Assembly (NCBI GenBank): GCA_029059935.1
Contig: JAIDUZ010000042.1
Coordinates: forward strand, 1 to 44,269
DNA: 44,269 nt
Direction: 5' to 3'
DNA from: Alistipes sp.
Lineage (GTDB): Bacteria; Bacteroidota; Bacteroidia; Bacteroidales; Rikenellaceae
Under the pieces are notes generated by a model. It had not been told where the DNA came from and did no database searches. It saw only the letters and a list, made by a program, of their open reading frames with translations. A program made the position numbers and the translations under genes. Below, in pieces: positions 42,673-44,269 of the stretch (its first letter is position 1; each line of letters opens with the position of its first letter).

Positions 42673-43917
42673 GTGGAATCCATCAAGGAATATATCAAAC
42701 GATACAGGGTTTTGGTCGATAACTTCGGCTATCTGAGCCTGTTGCAGCTGTGCAATCTGATTATTCCGCTGATTACCTATCCCTATCTGGTTCGCGTCCT
42801 GGGCGAGGAGACCTACGGAACGGTCGTCTATGCGCAGGCCATTGTGGCCTATCTGGCCATATTCGTCAACTGGGGCTTCAATATTTCCGCCACCAAAAGC
42901 ATCAGCATCTATCGTGATGACCCGGTGAAAGTGAGTCAGATTTTCAGCTCGGTATATGTCGCCAAGACGTTTTTTCTGATTCTTGTCTTCGGCGTGTTGT
43001 GGTTGCTGTTTCTTGTGCCGGAAATCGGCAGGTACAGAGCGCTTTATCTTCTGTCGATGTGGATGTGCGTCTACGAATGGCTGTTCCCCGTCTGGTATTT
43101 TCAGGGCGTCGAGCGGATGAAATACATTGCGATTTTTTCGTTCGTCGGGCGACTGATATTCGTCTCTTTCATCTTTTTCGTCGTGAAAAGTCCCGACGAC
43201 TATTTGTGGGTTCCCATCATCAACGGCGTGGGGGCCATCGTCACTTCCCTGGCGGCCATCCATATCGTCGTGAACAAATTTTCGGTCTCTTTTCATTGGC
43301 CGTCGCGGCAGGTTCTGCTGTTCCATACGAAGGAATCGACCAAACTGCTGATGACCTCCATCACCGGCATTGTCAAGGACCGCACGAACACCGTCATCAT
43401 CGGCAGCGTGCTCGGCATGACCGAGGTGACCTATTACGATTTTGTCGACAAAATCGTGAATGTACTCTCCACCGTCTTCTACACGATAAGCAACGTGCTG
43501 TTCCCTTATTACAACCGTAACAAGAACCGGGGATTTATCCGTAAGCTCTTGCTGGTGACGTCGGGCGCCGGAGTGCTGATCTATTTCGGTGTCGGCGCTT
43601 TTCTGAAACCGTTCGTTCTGCTGTTTTTCTCTTCCGAAATGCTGAACGCCATCCCCGTCTACTGGATTATGGGACTGCTTTTCCTGGCCCGTCATGTCAG
43701 CTATTATCTGGGTACGGTCGTGCTCATCAGCCACAACTATGTGAAGGAGGTCGTCGTGAACATGGTTTACAGCATGTTCGTCTATCTGTCGGCGGTCGCT
43801 CTGTTCTGGTCGTGCGGCTGTCTCAATCTGTATACGTTGGCACTTTCGCTGGTCGTTTCCGTCGTTTTCGAGGCATGGCACCGGGCTTATTATTGTAGTA
43901 AATTCCACCTCTTATGA
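42673..43917 (+). CDS. Wzx-type polysaccharide flippase
   Basis: A protein of about 414 residues with twelve or more membrane helices and the family's opening: VDNFGYLSLLQLCNLIIPLI, then TYPYLVRVLGEETYGTVVYA, as in MATE/PST oligosaccharide flippases. It should move lipid-linked repeat units across the inner membrane. No ATG in frame is near the conserved N-terminus: candidates are GTG at 42673 (used here) or TTG at 42664 (three residues longer); an ATG at 42648 is in a different frame that closes after 24 codons. It is 97 bases after the dehydratase and overlaps the acyltransferase start in ATGA. Confidence 0.9.
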   Translation: MESIKEYIKRYRVLVDNFGYLSLLQLCNLIIPLITYPYLVRVLGEETYGTVVYAQAIVAYLAIFVNWGFNISATKSISIYRDDPVKVSQIFSSVYVAKTFFLILVFGVLWLLFLVPEIGRYRALYLLSMWMCVYEWLFPVWYFQGVERMKYIAIFSFVGRLIFVSFIFFVVKSPDDYLWVPIINGVGAIVTSLAAIHIVVNKFSVSFHWPSRQVLLFHTKESTKLLMTSITGIVKDRTNTVIIGSVLGMTEVTYYDFVDKIVNVLSTVFYTISNVLFPYYNRNKNRGFIRKLLLVTSGAGVLIYFGVGAFLKPFVLLFFSSEMLNAIPVYWIMGLLFLARHVSYYLGTVVLISHNYVKEVVVNMVYSMFVYLSAVALFWSCGCLNLYTLALSLVVSVVFEAWHRAYYCSKFHLL

Positions 43918-44269
43918 CGGATCGGTTTCACAGATGGTTGTATAAACGGGCGTATCCTACTTTGAATGTGGGATGCAATGTCTCTCTGTCCGGCCGTAAC
44001 CAGTTCGGAGCAGAAACCGCACTCTCTTCCGGCGTGATTTTTCGTGATTCGGTGTTGGGAGATTATTCCTATGTCAACTATTATTCGATCGTTCACCGTA
44101 CCACGATAGGCAAATTCTGTTCGATCGGTCCGCATGTGGTCATCGGGTTGGGAAATCATCCTGTCCGACGTTTTGTCAGCACGTCGCCTCGGCTCTTTCT
44201 CAAGGGGCTTTTTTCCGATCGGGAGCAGTATGACCAGTTCCCGCCGGTCAGCATCGGTAACGACGTATG
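43914..44269 (+). CDS. Hexapeptide-repeat acyltransferase (CatB/LbH type), partial
   Basis: The window ends inside this gene after about 118 codons. It starts at the ATG overlapping the flippase stop and reads MTDRFHRWLYKRAYPTLNVG. Left-handed beta-helix repeats are visible (VIFRDSVLGDYSYVNYYSIV, then TTIGKFCSIGPHVVIG), followed by the loop GLGNHPVRRFVSTSP with the catalytic His that is typical of CatB-like O-acetyltransferases. In this setting it probably O-acetylates a sugar of the surface polysaccharide. The C-terminus is outside the window. Confidence 0.85.
   Translation, partial: MTDRFHRWLYKRAYPTLNVGCNVSLSGRNQFGAETALSSGVIFRDSVLGDYSYVNYYSIVHRTTIGKFCSIGPHVVIGLGNHPVRRFVSTSPRLFLKGLFSDREQYDQFPPVSIGNDV

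Noticed and set aside
1..44269. CRISPR array, tRNA or rRNA genes, phage or integrase genes
   Set aside because: No regularly spaced direct repeats, cloverleaf-like sequences or mobile-element enzymes were seen on either strand.

Overview
The window looks like chromosome of a GC-rich gut Bacteroidales, most likely Alistipes (Rikenellaceae). The evidence is about 60% GC coding sequence, TTTG-N18-20-TAnnTTTG promoters instead of sigma70 boxes, lipoproteins with Cys-Ser/Asp starts, BACON and DUF5689 surface proteins, a TonB-dependent receptor with a carboxypeptidase-like N-terminal domain, and Bacteroidetes families such as BT_3928-like, DUF4199 and DUF4293. The genus is an inference; the phylum is well supported.

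Layout. 1-4.2 kb: an orphan FISUMP-like C-terminal cassette, a META-domain lipoprotein, cysQ (minus), and a minus-strand operon of a degenerate receiver protein, a HEAT-like membrane protein and a glycosyltransferase-like membrane protein. 4.3-5.0 kb: rplU-rpmA (ribosomal L21-L27). 5.0-6.8 kb: a gene-poor island with dispersed repeats, a second FISUMP-like cassette and a probable minus-strand small RNA with its own promoter, three hairpins and a terminator. 6.8-12.9 kb: sufBCDS (Fe-S cluster assembly), then tmk and a DoxX-like protein. 13.0-18.3 kb: a tripartite RND efflux system (adaptor, pump, outer-membrane channel). 18.3-18.9 kb: a second repeat island. 18.9-24.2 kb: an OsmC-like protein (minus), then a large TPR protein with a plug-less outer-membrane barrel. 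24.5-30.0 kb: SRP RNA (minus, ffs) divergent from mltG; a flavin reductase/NTF2-like pair divergent from an HxlR regulator; a YrdC-family protein; DUF4199-GT2-DUF4293 membrane genes.

30.2-39.6 kb is the most interesting region. One cluster, with a promoter in front and a terminator behind, encodes a large BACON/DUF5689 lipoprotein, a lipoprotein DNA/RNA non-specific endonuclease, an exported endonuclease/exonuclease/phosphatase, a TonB-dependent receptor and a second DUF5689 lipoprotein. I read it as a candidate surface system for degrading and importing nucleic acid or a phosphodiester polymer, built like a polysaccharide utilization locus but without SusD or glycosidases.

39.6-44.3 kb: after an AT-rich gap and a possible long leader, a surface-polysaccharide locus begins (WbpM/PglF-type sugar dehydratase, Wzx-type flippase, hexapeptide acyltransferase cut by the window end). 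I saw no tRNA, rRNA, CRISPR array, transposase, integrase or phage gene.
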